Shown here one piece after another: positions 28,196-38,410 of a stretch of 64,000 nucleotides of DNA. The first letter of the stretch is position 1, and every line of letters starts with the position of its first letter. The notes beneath the pieces were generated by a model. The model worked only from the letters and a program-made list of their open reading frames with translations. It searched no databases and was not told where the DNA came from. The position numbers were made by a program, and so were the translations under genes. The stretch comes from Filomicrobium sp. (lineage in GTDB: Bacteria > Pseudomonadota > Alphaproteobacteria > Rhizobiales > Hyphomicrobiaceae): the NCBI GenBank assembly GCA_017792465.1, contig CP051234.1:2512501-2576500 (forward strand), read 5' to 3'.

Positions 28196-31066
28196 TCAGC
28201 CGAACGCGCCGAAGTGGTGCGAGATACCCGTGCCGATTTCGCGGATGGTCTCATACGTCTCCTGCATCGGCGCAAGCAATTCATGCTCCAGCCGGGCGTA
28301 TTCATCGACTCCATGCGGACGGTAGGAAGCCTTTTCGTCGTAGTCGTCTCCGCTGATCGAATCTGATGAGCGATGCGGGAAGACCTGACGCATGAAGTCT
28401 ACGACCTCAGGAATGTCGAGCCCGAGTGCGAGATCAAGCACGCGCTCATAGGACATGTCGTTGCGCGGTGCGAAACGCGGCAGGCGCGCGGCCAGGATGA
28501 AGATGCGCATGATCAGCGCCATGCGGATCGCCTGCAGGAGATCGAGCTCCAGACGCGTATCATCCGGCACCTTGCCGCCTTCGAGGCCGAGGCCTTCGAG
28601 GATTGCGTGAAGGTCGATGGCGTCGATGCGCATGTGGTGCACAAGGCGGTTGATTTCGCTCGTGCGCATATCGTTAAGAAGCGAGCGGGACAACTGCCGG
28701 AAGGCTGGCTCGAAGTTCTGTTCGCGGCCCCAGGAGGCGCGCGAGGCCCAGAAGCCTGCGTCGAAGAGGTAGGCGTTGGCGCCCATGGCGTTGAGGCTTG
28801 AGAGCTGCTTGCCGCGCGCAACCATTTCGAGAATGTCGATGAGGCGCGGAGACTGCTTGGCAAGCGCGACGAAGCGTTCGCGATCGTAGCCCGTTGCGTA
28901 CCCCAGACCGGCGACAACGTTAGCAACGTAGCCGAACTGCTGGAGGATCGCGTTGTTGGGGATCGCGCGCATGCGCGAGGGATCACCGCGATCGAGCGGC
29001 TGGCTGACATCGGACTGGCGCTTCAATGCGCGCGAGCCGGTCTTGAACAGAAGGTTCGGGCCGAAGGCGCCGAGCAAGGCGCGGTATCCTGGGTGCGCAA
29101 ACAAGTTCTGCTGGTAGTCGCGCAGGCGCAAGAAGAAGTCCAGCAGCAGGCTTTCGTCGGCGTAGAAAGGATCTTCGCCTTTCTCGAAATCAAATGCATC
29201 CTTGATGACGGTTGCCAGCGTTTCGGCCGTCAGCGTCGTGTCGGAGAAGAACATGAACCCGTCGCCGCCCTGGAAGCTCGTTTCATGCTTGAGGCGCTGG
29301 CCATTGCGGGCGAAACGGCGACGGACTTCGTGCGGAAGCAAATACGACAAGCGCTTGCTGAGGTTGCCTGGGTGAGCGCCACGGCCCATGGATTCGCCGT
29401 GCGTCGAGAAGATCAGCGTTTCGACGTCGCTCAATCCGGCGGCGTGGATGGACTGGGCAATCGAGAGATGCAGGCGTTCGATTTCGAGGGTCGCGGCCAC
29501 CTGGCCGATGAAGCGGCCGGCGTCCGAGAAGCCCGTCTGGATCGACATGCGTCCACGGCCGCGGACGTAATCGCGATAGGCTTCTTCTTGAAGCAAGTCT
29601 TCGACCATACGACCGCCGCGTTCGAGACCGTCGGGGGTTTCGAAGAGCGGTGAGATGTCGACGATGTCGGCCACGTTGAAGAGCCGCGCCAGATAGACGG
29701 CGATCATGACGGTGGCGGGAGATTCGCTTTCGGCGATCAGGAAGCGGATCGGCGTTTCGCGGTCGATGTGCTTCTTGATCTGGGCGATCATCGCGAACTG
29801 GCGGATGGCGGTTGCCGTCTCCAGTTCCAGCGTACGGAAGTTGACCGTCTCAGGATTTTGCTGCGCTGCCTTGATGTGCTCGCCGAGATGCTGAAGCGCG
29901 CGGCGCTCGTTGATGTTGTTGGTCCACGGTTCGCGGATCAGAGCGCGCAGGGCGTTGTCGAGCTGGGCGGCGTTGATGCGGACATGAATGTGCGAGGTGC
30001 CAAGCCCGGTCGTTTCAATCAAGCCACGCAGGGCTGCGAGCGAGCGCTTCATCTGGACCTGGTCGACGACGCCGACCAATTCATCGATCAACTCGACGAT
30101 CGGCGCGACCGACGTCAGGTTGTAGGTGTCGCTGGCGGAAATAATGTTGGACGCGCGCGACAGCGACTTTGGATCGTCGCTGATCGAGTTAATCGCCTGG
30201 ACCTGCTCTTGAACGGCTGCAATGGCGAGGTCGAGCTTGCCGGTCAGCTGGCGGCTGACGCGTTCGACGTCCGAGCTTTCGGTCAAGCGATGTTTGGTGA
30301 GCAGGAAACGCTGGCGAATGTCGTTGAGTGCGGCGAGCTTCTCTTTCAAGCGCAGTTTGATGGAGGCAAGCCAGGTGATGTCCGTGCGGCCGTCGAGGTC
30401 GTAACCGACCCATGACGCGATAGTGGCCAGCTTCGGCTTTGCGTCGAACGCCTGATCCCCAAAGGCATCATGCGAGACGCGATAGAAGCGGTTGAAGAGG
30501 TCTTCGAGCGCGTTGCGCAGGTTGACGATGGCCGACTGGGCGCGGCGATGCTCGTAGGCCAGATCGATGGGAGAATCGGGCCGGTGCGGAAGTCGGGCGC
30601 GGTCGACGGCCAATTCGTCGTCGCTGGCGGCGATTTCGACCATCTGTGCGGCCAGCGATTCTGAGACTCCGAACGTCGGGTGAGCTGTCAGAACGATACC
30701 GGCGCGAGCGCGTGACCAGGCTTTTGCAAATTCGGCAAAGTCAGGCGTTTCGCCGCTTTCAGAGATTGTCTTGGCAACGAGTTCGGAGAAGGTGTCGCGT
30801 TCGCGAGGTCCGGCGGCGAGACCGACGCGGTCGCGAAGGCCGCGCGCCCGATTGAGGAGCGCACGATCCATGAGCCGCGCCGACAAGCCTTTGATGTCAG
30901 CCAGGGAGATTTCACCGGCTTCCAGGCGCCGGGATAGTCCGAACGCCACCGAAACGATGGGGTTAACCCAGGGCGCATCGGGAATTTGAGTTCTTAATGC
31001 CCGCAGTTCGTCGCGCAGTTTGAACTCGTCGAGCGGCATTGCTGCAGACGATTGATCCGTTGACAT
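28196..31066 (-). CDS. ppc: Phosphoenolpyruvate carboxylase, divergent type
   Basis: Carboxylates PEP to oxaloacetate, the CO2-fixing step of the serine cycle. At 956 residues it matches the family's length. LTAHPTFG (the catalytic-His region) is kept. Elsewhere the motifs differ from textbook enzymes: GFSDAGRFIG stands where GYSDSxKDxG is expected, STHGESMGRGAHP where FHGRGGxxGRGG is expected, and the C-terminus ends in GAFG rather than NTG. Start 31066 is chosen for GAGAG upstream; the frame is open to a TTG overlapping mtkB. It is the last gene of the sga-mcl-mtkA-mtkB-ppc run. Context makes a PEP carboxylase role likely; the altered motifs deserve a test. Confidence 0.88.
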   Translation of the reverse strand: MSTDQSSAAMPLDEFKLRDELRALRTQIPDAPWVNPIVSVAFGLSRRLEAGEISLADIKGLSARLMDRALLNRARGLRDRVGLAAGPRERDTFSELVAKTISESGETPDFAEFAKAWSRARAGIVLTAHPTFGVSESLAAQMVEIAASDDELAVDRARLPHRPDSPIDLAYEHRRAQSAIVNLRNALEDLFNRFYRVSHDAFGDQAFDAKPKLATIASWVGYDLDGRTDITWLASIKLRLKEKLAALNDIRQRFLLTKHRLTESSDVERVSRQLTGKLDLAIAAVQEQVQAINSISDDPKSLSRASNIISASDTYNLTSVAPIVELIDELVGVVDQVQMKRSLAALRGLIETTGLGTSHIHVRINAAQLDNALRALIREPWTNNINERRALQHLGEHIKAAQQNPETVNFRTLELETATAIRQFAMIAQIKKHIDRETPIRFLIAESESPATVMIAVYLARLFNVADIVDISPLFETPDGLERGGRMVEDLLQEEAYRDYVRGRGRMSIQTGFSDAGRFIGQVAATLEIERLHLSIAQSIHAAGLSDVETLIFSTHGESMGRGAHPGNLSKRLSYLLPHEVRRRFARNGQRLKHETSFQGGDGFMFFSDTTLTAETLATVIKDAFDFEKGEDPFYADESLLLDFFLRLRDYQQNLFAHPGYRALLGAFGPNLLFKTGSRALKRQSDVSQPLDRGDPSRMRAIPNNAILQQFGYVANVVAGLGYATGYDRERFVALAKQSPRLIDILEMVARGKQLSSLNAMGANAYLFDAGFWASRASWGREQNFEPAFRQLSRSLLNDMRTSEINRLVHHMRIDAIDLHAILEGLGLEGGKVPDDTRLELDLLQAIRMALIMRIFILAARLPRFAPRNDMSYERVLDLALGLDIPEVVDFMRQVFPHRSSDSISGDDYDEKASYRPHGVDEYARLEHELLAPMQETYETIREIGTGISHHFGAFG

Positions 31067-31137
31067 GTTTCGCTCTCGATCCCGATTTGTTTCTCGCCCT
31101 AGTTCTTTTCGTTTTTTGTCTTTGCTTGGAGCCAAGC

Positions 31138-32037
31138 TCAAGCCGCGTTCGACATCTTGGAAAGAACATCGGCGACGGTCGCCCCCATATCAGAAGGCGT
31201 CGGTGCGATGGTGACACCGGCTTCTTTGAGGATTTCCACCTTCTCGGCAGCAGATTCTCCGAAGCTCGTCACGATAGCGCCGGCGTGGCCCATCTTGCGG
31301 CCCTTGGGTGCCGACAAGCCGGCGATATAGGCAACGACCGGCTTCTTCATGTGGTCGCGGGCGTAGACTGCACCTTCGGCTTCCTGAGGACCGCCGATTT
31401 CGCCGATCATCAAGACGACATCGGTGTCGGGATCGTTCTCGAACTCTTCCAGGATATCGCGGAAGGAGGCGCCGTTGATCGGGTCACCGCCGATGCCGAC
31501 GCTGGTCGAGATGCCAAGACCCAAGGCTTTCAGCTGTTCGGCTGCTTCATAGCCAAGCGTGCCTGAGCGTCCGATGACGCCGACGCGGCCTTGCTGGTAG
31601 ATGTGACCCGGCATGATGCCGAGCATGGCGCGGCCTGGGGAAATGGTTCCGGCGCAGTTGGGGCCGGCCAGACGCATGCGGTTTTCTTTTTTGTAGCGGC
31701 GCATGTAGCGCTTCACGCGGATCATGTCCTGAGCTGGAATACCGTCGGTGATGCAGGTGCAGTATTTGATGCCTGCGTCGGCGGCTTCCATGATCGCGTC
31801 GGCGGCAAACGGCGGCGGCACAAACACGATCGAAGCTTCCGCGCCGGTTTCGGCAACAGCGCCACGCACCGTGTTGAAGACCGGGCGGCCCAGATGTTCG
31901 GTTCCGCCTTTACCTGGCGTAACACCGCCAACAACGTTGGTTCCGTAGTCGATCATTTCCTGGGCGTGGAACGTCCCGATGCGGCCGGTGAAGCCCTGGA
32001 CCAGGATCTTCGTATTCTCATTGATAAAGATCGCCAT
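31138..32037 (-). CDS. mtkB: Malate-CoA ligase, small (SucD-like) subunit
   Basis: With MtkA it forms malate thiokinase, which activates malate to malyl-CoA at the cost of ATP. The 299-residue protein has the CoA-binding Rossmann domain ([14 protein letters not shown] at the start), the ligase domain, and the phosphohistidine loop in KMGHAGAIV near residue 250. By sequence alone it could be a succinyl-CoA synthetase alpha subunit. Position between mtkA and ppc in a serine-cycle operon identifies it as MtkB. The gap to mtkA is 14 bp. Confidence 0.93.
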   Translation of the reverse strand: MAIFINENTKILVQGFTGRIGTFHAQEMIDYGTNVVGGVTPGKGGTEHLGRPVFNTVRGAVAETGAEASIVFVPPPFAADAIMEAADAGIKYCTCITDGIPAQDMIRVKRYMRRYKKENRMRLAGPNCAGTISPGRAMLGIMPGHIYQQGRVGVIGRSGTLGYEAAEQLKALGLGISTSVGIGGDPINGASFRDILEEFENDPDTDVVLMIGEIGGPQEAEGAVYARDHMKKPVVAYIAGLSAPKGRKMGHAGAIVTSFGESAAEKVEILKEAGVTIAPTPSDMGATVADVLSKMSNAA

Positions 32038-32051
32038 GACTGTTCACTCCC

Positions 32052-33233
32052 TTAAGCGGCTGCGGCCGGTGATTGTTTTGCCGCTGTGACGGCTTTTTCT
32101 GCGGCTTCGCGCAAGCTTCCGGCGGTCAGCAGCTGGAGACCGCTTTCCTCGATGATGCGGCGGCCTTCTTCAACGTTCGTTCCGGCGAGGCGGACGACGA
32201 CGGGCACCTTGATATCGAGTTCCTGAACCGCGAGGACGACACCTTTCGCCACCCAGTCGCAGCGGTTGATCCCGGCGAAGACGTTGACGAGGACGGCTTT
32301 GACGTTGCCATCGCGCAGAACCGCGCGGAACGATTTCTGCACACGTTCCGGGCTGGCGCCGCCGCCGATGTCGAGGAAGTTTGCCGGTTCGCCGCCGGAG
32401 TACTTGATCATGTCGAGGGTCGCCATGGCGAGGCCGGCGCCGTTGACGATGCAGCCGATGTCGCCTTCAAGGCCGACGTAGGACAGGCCGCGGTCGGAAG
32501 CGTAGGTTTCGCGCGGGTCTTCCTGGGATTTGTCGCGCAGTTCGGAAATCTGCGGGCGACGGAAGAGCGCGTTGTCGTCGAAGGACATCTTGGCATCGAG
32601 TGCGACGACGCCACCTTCTTTGGTGATAACGAGCGGGTTGATCTCGACCATCGTTGCGTCGAGGTCGCGGAAGGCGCGGTAGCAGCCCAGGATGGTGCGC
32701 TCGAATTTGTTGATGAGTTCAGGTTCGATGCCGAGGCCGAAGGCGATTTCGCGCGCCTGGAAACCCTGCATGCCGACGGCAGGGTCAACGACGACGTTGA
32801 GAAGTGAGTCTGGTTCCTGCTCGCTGATTTCCTCGATGTCCATGCCACCGGCGGCCGAGGCGCAAACAACGATGCGTTCCTTGGCGCGGTCCATCACAAG
32901 CGACAGGTAGAATTCCTTGCCGATGTTGGTGCCTTCCTCGATATAGAGGCGGGAAACCAACTTGCCTTGTGGTCCGGTTTGTACGGTGACAAGACGCTTG
33001 CCGAGAAGCCCGTCTGCGGCTTCCCAGATTTCAGAGTCAGACCGGCAGATCTTGACGCCGCCAGCCTTACCACGGGCGCCGGCGTGGATCTGGGCTTTCA
33101 CAACCCAGACCGATCCGCCGATTTCGCTTGCCCGGTAGGTCGCCTGTTCTGGCGAGTAGGCGAGGCCGCCGCGTGGGATGGGCACACCGAACTTCGCGAG
33201 AAGTTCTTTGGCCTGGTATTCATGGATATCCAT
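32052..33233 (-). CDS. mtkA: Malate-CoA ligase, large (SucC-like) subunit
   Basis: The 393-residue ATP-grasp subunit of malate thiokinase begins [20 protein letters not shown]. It shows the nucleotide-binding [16 protein letters not shown] and the [18 protein letters not shown] and [16 protein letters not shown] regions of the succinyl-CoA synthetase beta fold. The serine-cycle neighbours mcl (upstream, 46 bp) and mtkB (downstream) set the substrate as malate. A good ribosome binding site (GGGAGGAATG) precedes the ATG. Confidence 0.94.
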   Translation of the reverse strand: MDIHEYQAKELLAKFGVPIPRGGLAYSPEQATYRASEIGGSVWVVKAQIHAGARGKAGGVKICRSDSEIWEAADGLLGKRLVTVQTGPQGKLVSRLYIEEGTNIGKEFYLSLVMDRAKERIVVCASAAGGMDIEEISEQEPDSLLNVVVDPAVGMQGFQAREIAFGLGIEPELINKFERTILGCYRAFRDLDATMVEINPLVITKEGGVVALDAKMSFDDNALFRRPQISELRDKSQEDPRETYASDRGLSYVGLEGDIGCIVNGAGLAMATLDMIKYSGGEPANFLDIGGGASPERVQKSFRAVLRDGNVKAVLVNVFAGINRCDWVAKGVVLAVQELDIKVPVVVRLAGTNVEEGRRIIEESGLQLLTAGSLREAAEKAVTAAKQSPAAAA

Positions 33234-33279
33234 TACATTCCTCCCTTTAAGTATTTTTCGCGACGGCCTTCGTGGGGGC

Positions 33280-34236
33280 TTAGCCCCCCTGTTTGGCCTT
33301 CGCCGCTGCGATTTGTTCGGATACGACGATGATGTTGTTGGCCATCTTTTCGGATGCTGCGTCGATCATCTTGCCGTCGAGCGAGGCAGCGCCTTTGCCC
33401 TGGGCTTCAGCTTCTTTGAGAGCCGCGATGATCTTGTGTGCGCGCTCGACTTCGCCAGGCAGAGGCGAGAACACGTCGTTGGCGAGCTCGATCTGCGAGG
33501 GGTGGATCGCCCATTTGCCTTCAACACCGAGTGCTGCTGCACGCTTGGCGCCGGCCGTGTAGCCATCCGGATCGCTGAAGTCGCCGAACGGACCATCAAT
33601 CGGACGCAGACCGTAGGCGCGGCAGGCCACCGTCATGCGCGACAGTGCGAAGTGCCACTGGTCACCTGGATAGTCCGGGTTGAGGCCACCGATGACAACG
33701 GTCCGGGCTTTGTTGAAGGCAGCGTAGTCGGCAACGCCGAAGTGCATGGCTTCAAGGCGGCTTGGTGCGGCGGCAATGGCTTCGACGTTGGCCATGCCAA
33801 GTGGCGTTTCGATGAGAGCCTCGGTGCCGACCTTATTGGTGTAGCCCTTGGCTTCTTCGATCTGGCTGACGAGGCATTCGACCATGTAGACGTCTGCTGG
33901 TACGCCGACCTTCGGGATCAGGATCGTGTCGAGCTTGTCGCCGGCCTGCTCCATGATGTCGACGACGTCGCGATACATGTAGTGCGTGTCGAGACCGTTG
34001 ATGCGGACGGATACGGTTTTACCGGCGCCTTTCCAATCAAGGTCGTTGAGCGCTTGAATAATGTTCTTTCTGGCCTGCTCTTTTTCCGGCGGAGCCACGG
34101 CATCTTCGCAGTCGAGAAAGACGAAATCGGCGGCGCTCTTGAAGGCGCGGTCGATCATGGTTGCGTTGGAGCCCGGGCAGGCGAGTTCAGAACGCTGGAG
34201 GCGCTGCTTGCGGAGGGGATGAAGGGTAAAACTCAT
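33280..34236 (-). CDS. mcl: Malyl-CoA lyase (L-malyl-CoA/beta-methylmalyl-CoA lyase)
   Basis: Cleaves malyl-CoA to acetyl-CoA and glyoxylate, closing the serine cycle. In 318 residues (start 34236, with AGAGGAAACA upstream) the HpcH/HpaI/CitE fold is recognisable from [17 protein letters not shown] (metal-binding acidic residues), [29 protein letters not shown] and [16 protein letters not shown]. The length fits the McL of methylotrophs (about 320). It lies between sga and mtkA. The 246-bp gap to sga contains strong hairpins, so the two may be expressed at different levels. Confidence 0.95.
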   Translation of the reverse strand: MSFTLHPLRKQRLQRSELACPGSNATMIDRAFKSAADFVFLDCEDAVAPPEKEQARKNIIQALNDLDWKGAGKTVSVRINGLDTHYMYRDVVDIMEQAGDKLDTILIPKVGVPADVYMVECLVSQIEEAKGYTNKVGTEALIETPLGMANVEAIAAAPSRLEAMHFGVADYAAFNKARTVVIGGLNPDYPGDQWHFALSRMTVACRAYGLRPIDGPFGDFSDPDGYTAGAKRAAALGVEGKWAIHPSQIELANDVFSPLPGEVERAHKIIAALKEAEAQGKGAASLDGKMIDAASEKMANNIIVVSEQIAAAKAKQGG

Positions 34237-34340
34237 TTTGGCTGTTTCCTCTCTGAAGACATCTTGCCGAAGCGCTGCTCTGCCAAGCTGTCTGCAGGAT
34301 CTCGTGGTTTGCGTAGGCTGCCCGGGGCTCTTCAAACGAT

Positions 34341-34413
34341 GCCGCTTTGATGCGGCGAGGATTGAGGAGCATCAGGCACGCGCTGTCTCATGCGGCGCAC
34401 GACCGTGCGCCGC
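34341..34413 (-). other. Intercistronic hairpins between sga and mcl
   Basis: Two inverted repeats lie in the sga-mcl gap. The stronger pairs GCGGCGCACG (34392-34401) with CGTGCGCCGC (34404-34413) almost without loop. A smaller one pairs GCCGC (34341-34345) with GCGGC (34352-34356). Neither is followed by a U-tract, so they are more likely mRNA processing or stabilising elements than terminators. Confidence 0.55.
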
Positions 34414-34482
34414 CCTTAGCTTCTACCAGATGCAAGTTCGTGGGAGCTAGGGACCCTTTCGGGCTTAGCCCTGAATTCCGGT

Positions 34483-35700
34483 TCAGGCCGCTTTCAGTCC
34501 GCCGCTTTCCCGCGATGTGGCCGACTTTGTGGCCGTGGAGCGGAAGTATTCTGCGGCGGCACCGGTGCCGGACCCTGCCTTGATATTGACGCCACAATCC
34601 AAGAGCGCCATTTCGACGTTGAACAGCGCGCCACCGATCATGCCCTCGTCGAGCGCACCAAGGTGCCCGATCCGGAAGACCTTGCCGGCGACCTTGTTCA
34701 ATCCGGTGCCGAGCGACGTGTTGTAGCGATAATAGGCCGTCTTCAGCACGTCGTTGGCGTCAATGCCTTCCGGTACCATGATGGCGCTGACGGTATCGGA
34801 GTACCACTTGGGCTCCTTGGCGCACAGGTTAAGACCCCAGGCCTCGACAGCCTTACGGACGCCGGTTGCCAAACGGGTGTGGCGCGCGAAGATGTTGTCC
34901 AAACCCTCTTCGAAGATCATGTCGAGGGAGGCGCGCAAGCCGCGGAGCAGCTGGGTTGCTGGCGTATAAGGGAAGAAGCCCAGATCATTCGTCTTGATCA
35001 TGTCTTCGAAGGAGAAGTAGCAGCGGCTCAAACGCGGTTCCTGCGACTTGTTGGCTTCGAGCGCCTTCTGGCTGACAGCGAGAATGCCGAGGCCGGTCGG
35101 AAGCATGAAGCCTTTCTGAGAGCCGGAAACGCAGCAATCGACGCCCCATTCGCCCATTCGCATATCGAGCGAACCAACTGACGAAACGCCATCGACCATC
35201 AACAGTGCGGGGTGTTTGGCGGCATCGAGCGCGGCGCGGACGCCGGGGATGTCGCTCGAGACGCCGGTTGCGGTCTCGTTGTGGGTCGCGAAAACAGCTT
35301 TGATTTCGTGGTGAATGTCTTTTGCGAGGATGTCAGCGTACTTCTCGAGAGGAACGCCTACGCCCCACTCTTCTTCGCAATGAATAACCTCAAGGCCGAG
35401 ACGGGTGGCCATATCGACCCAGAGCAACGAAAACTGGCCGAAGCTCGACATCAGCACCTTGTCGCCGGGTGCCAATGTGTTCTCGATTGCCGATTCCCAA
35501 GCACCGGTTCCTGACGAAGGAAAGATGAAGACGCGGCCGTCTTTCATCTTGAAGGCCTTCTTCAGGTCTTCGAAAAGCGGCAGTGTGAATTTCGGAAACT
35601 CGGGGCTGCGCATGTCTTCCATGGGCAGGTTCATCGCCATGCGGACGCGCTCTGGAATATTCGTTGGGCCAGGAATAAAAAGGTGCGGCTGTACCGGCAT
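34483..35700 (-). CDS. sga: Serine-glyoxylate aminotransferase
   Basis: A pyridoxal-phosphate enzyme moving the amino group of serine to glyoxylate, giving hydroxypyruvate and glycine; it is the entry of the serine cycle. The 405-residue class V aminotransferase has HLFIPGPTNIPERV at the N-terminus, GTGAWESAIENTLAPGD, LMVDGVSSVGSLDMRM and the cofactor lysine in VSGSQKGFMLPTGLG near 198. It is the first gene of the block; promoter and operator are expected in the 303 bp upstream. Confidence 0.96.
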   Translation of the reverse strand: MPVQPHLFIPGPTNIPERVRMAMNLPMEDMRSPEFPKFTLPLFEDLKKAFKMKDGRVFIFPSSGTGAWESAIENTLAPGDKVLMSSFGQFSLLWVDMATRLGLEVIHCEEEWGVGVPLEKYADILAKDIHHEIKAVFATHNETATGVSSDIPGVRAALDAAKHPALLMVDGVSSVGSLDMRMGEWGVDCCVSGSQKGFMLPTGLGILAVSQKALEANKSQEPRLSRCYFSFEDMIKTNDLGFFPYTPATQLLRGLRASLDMIFEEGLDNIFARHTRLATGVRKAVEAWGLNLCAKEPKWYSDTVSAIMVPEGIDANDVLKTAYYRYNTSLGTGLNKVAGKVFRIGHLGALDEGMIGGALFNVEMALLDCGVNIKAGSGTGAAAEYFRSTATKSATSRESGGLKAA

Positions 35701-35913
35701 GGTCTAATCCCTCCGAGAAGATCGTTGAAACCGCCTTGTCACTCAGCGGCTGTTGGGGAACCGCACTGTCATGAGGACGTCGGCGGCATGGGACAGATCA
35801 TGGACTTTGGTCGAAGCTCTCGCAACACCCGCGCGGATAGGAAAAACCACCCGGCTGGGGAATCTTCAAAGCAGCCTGAAATGCAGGAGATGCAGGAGCT
35901 TATATCGACAAAC

Positions 35914-35929
35914 CTACCCAAGTGGGTAG
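35914..35929. promoter_or_regulatory. Palindrome CTACCCA-AG-TGGGTAG, candidate operator
   Basis: Perfect 7-bp arms with a 2-bp centre, about 215 bp before the sga start. A looser copy follows at 35943-35964 (TGGGTA ... ACCACCCA). The size and symmetry suit a dimeric LuxR/NarL-type helix-turn-helix protein, and such a regulator is encoded immediately upstream. The link is inferred from position. Confidence 0.55.
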
Positions 35930-35969
35930 TTGCCTCATCAGGTGGGTAGGCAGTTTACCACCCAGGGCC

Positions 35970-35981
35970 AAACTGCAGTTT
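35970..35981. repeat. 12-bp perfect palindrome AAACTGCAGTTT
   Basis: A complete self-complementary 12-mer just beyond the TGGGTA repeats and 23 bp after the regulator gene. It may be a second protein-binding site; no T-run makes it a terminator. Confidence 0.35.
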
Positions 35982-36003
35982 TTCGCATCTAGCGAGCGGG
36001 CAG

Positions 36004-36795
36004 TTAGAAGCGGTCTGGGCCGCTTGAAAGATACATCGCAACGGCCATTGCGCGGTTGGAAGCGCCGATTTTTTCGTAAAGGTTTTTGAGGTGGTATTTG
36101 ACGGTATTGCGCGAAATCCCGATGCGGCTGGCGATCTGCTCGTTGGTCCAGCCGTTGGCGAGCGCGCGCAGCAGTTCCTTTTCGCGCACGGTGAGGTTTT
36201 CGAGCGGGTCAGACGTCAGCGCCGAGATGTCGATGAACGGGATACTCATCCGGCCCTGATGCACGCTTGAAATGGTTTCGAGCAGCACCTTGGGGTCGTC
36301 GGCCTTCGAAGCCACGCCCCAGGCTCCCGACTTGACGGCTTCACGCAGCACGGCGGGCGTGAAATCGCCGGTATAGACGATGACGCGTGTTGGCAGGTTA
36401 CGCCGCTTGACGGCTCGGAGCACGTCGCCGCCGGTCATATCGGGCAGGGCCCATCCGATCACGCCAATCTCGATGCGCTGGCGTTCACAGACCGACATGA
36501 ACTCAGCGCCGCTGGAGACGAGGTCTCGAATGGCGAAGCGGTCGTCGCGGGCGATGAATTCGGCCAACCCAGCGCGCACGATGGGGTTTTTGTCTGCGAT
36601 GGCGATTCCCGCCTTCTGCACAGACAGTTGCGTGCGATCGGAGGAGGGATGCCGTCCGCCAACAGCATGGGCGCCAGCTTCAGAGGGGCGATGTTCAGAC
36701 TGTGCAATAGAAAACGGACGCGCCTGCATAGATGTTGCATGCTCCGGTAAGGTCGAGGGCTGCCGGCAATGGAAGCGTGCGAGGGCGCTGAACAT
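36004..36795 (-). CDS. LuxR/NarL-type regulator with atypical receiver domain
   Basis: The 263-residue protein has a receiver-like domain at about 62-175 and a C-terminal LuxR helix-turn-helix at about 195-258 (LTVREKELLRALANGWTNEQ, then ISRNTVKYHLKNLYEKIG). Where response regulators carry the phosphoacceptor Asp four residues before the conserved Pro (DxxLP), this one has Gly114 in GWALPDMTGG, so it is unlikely to be phosphorylated conventionally. The 60-residue N-terminal extension is uncertain; ATGs at 36795 and 36729 are possible and neither has a clear ribosome binding site. No kinase gene is adjacent. Position suggests it controls the serine-cycle operon, which is unproven. Confidence 0.82.
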   Translation of the reverse strand: MFSALARFHCRQPSTLPEHATSMQARPFSIAQSEHRPSEAGAHAVGGRHPSSDRTQLSVQKAGIAIADKNPIVRAGLAEFIARDDRFAIRDLVSSGAEFMSVCERQRIEIGVIGWALPDMTGGDVLRAVKRRNLPTRVIVYTGDFTPAVLREAVKSGAWGVASKADDPKVLLETISSVHQGRMSIPFIDISALTSDPLENLTVREKELLRALANGWTNEQIASRIGISRNTVKYHLKNLYEKIGASNRAMAVAMYLSSGPDRF

Positions 36796-37019
36796 AGCGC
36801 CGGCACCCGATGCATACGGGGCGGCCTGCTTTCCGCGATAGCCTTTAGTCTAGCGCATTTGCGGCGGCCTGCGCCAGTGGCAAACCGGCTTTTGCGGACA
36901 GGAATGCATGCTGCGGCGCAGGAGATTTTTGTGCAATGCGGTCTGATTTTTGGATTTTACGATTAACGCGGGAGCCGCACGCCCTGGCGGCTGAGGCGTC
37001 GTGGGCTTTTTGATAGCCG

Positions 37020-37675
37020 TCAGGCGTCTCGGGAAACCGCGTTAAGCACCTGAAGTAAATTGCCAAACTGCGAAATCGCCGCAGTGTGCCGAAGGCTTTC
37101 GACCGGCGATTTTCGGTAGCCCTCGGTGAACAGGACGAACGGCAATTGCGCCGCAGAGGCTGTTTCGGCATCAACTTCGCTATCGCCGACGAAGATGGGT
37201 TTTGTCGCGCCCAGACGACGGCCCGCCTCGCGGAGAGGTGCTGGGTCCGGTTTTCTTTGTGGCAGAGTGTCGCCGGCGACGACCGCCTGAAACAGATTTT
37301 TCCAGCCGAGCGCTTCGATGACGGCGATTGTAGGCGCCAGAGGCTTGTTGGTGCAGAGCCCCATCACCCACCCCTCTTCGACCAAGGCGCACAAAGCCTC
37401 ATCAACCCCGTCAAAGGGCCGGTTGGCTTCGCCGGGAGCCTCGGCATAGAGCTGCAGGAAGTGTTGTAGGTGCTGCGCGCACATTTCGTCTGCCGCAGCG
37501 CTGCGTGCGCTCAATGTTCGTTGCAAGAAGACTTCGGCGCCGTTGCCGATGTACTGCCGCGCCTCTTCGACGCTCATTTGCGGCATCGACAATTCATCGA
37601 GCAGGATATTGGCGACGTCACAGATCGCCGCGACGCTATCGACGAGCGTTCCGTCGAGGTCAAAGATGACTGATT

Positions 37676-37679
<4 letters not shown>
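37020..37679 (-). CDS. gph: Phosphoglycolate phosphatase-type HAD hydrolase
   Basis: A 219-residue haloacid-dehalogenase-family phosphatase. Motif I is FDLDGTLVDSV at residues 5-15, the helical cap follows, motif II is LCTNKP near 115, and motif III/IV is RKPDPAP ... FVGDSEVDAETA. The arrangement and length match Gph, which removes phosphate from 2-phosphoglycolate. Its ATG overlaps the rpe stop (ATGA), so the two are translated together, a pairing also seen in other proteobacteria. Substrate is inferred from family and neighbour. Confidence 0.85.

Positions 37680-38410
<731 letters not shown>

Larger units (their letters stand above)
35701..36003. other. Regulatory region upstream of sga
   Basis: No gene fits here. 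The interval lies between the LuxR-type regulator gene and sga, both leftward, and carries the palindromes listed separately. It is the likely control region of the serine-cycle operon. Confidence 0.55.
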
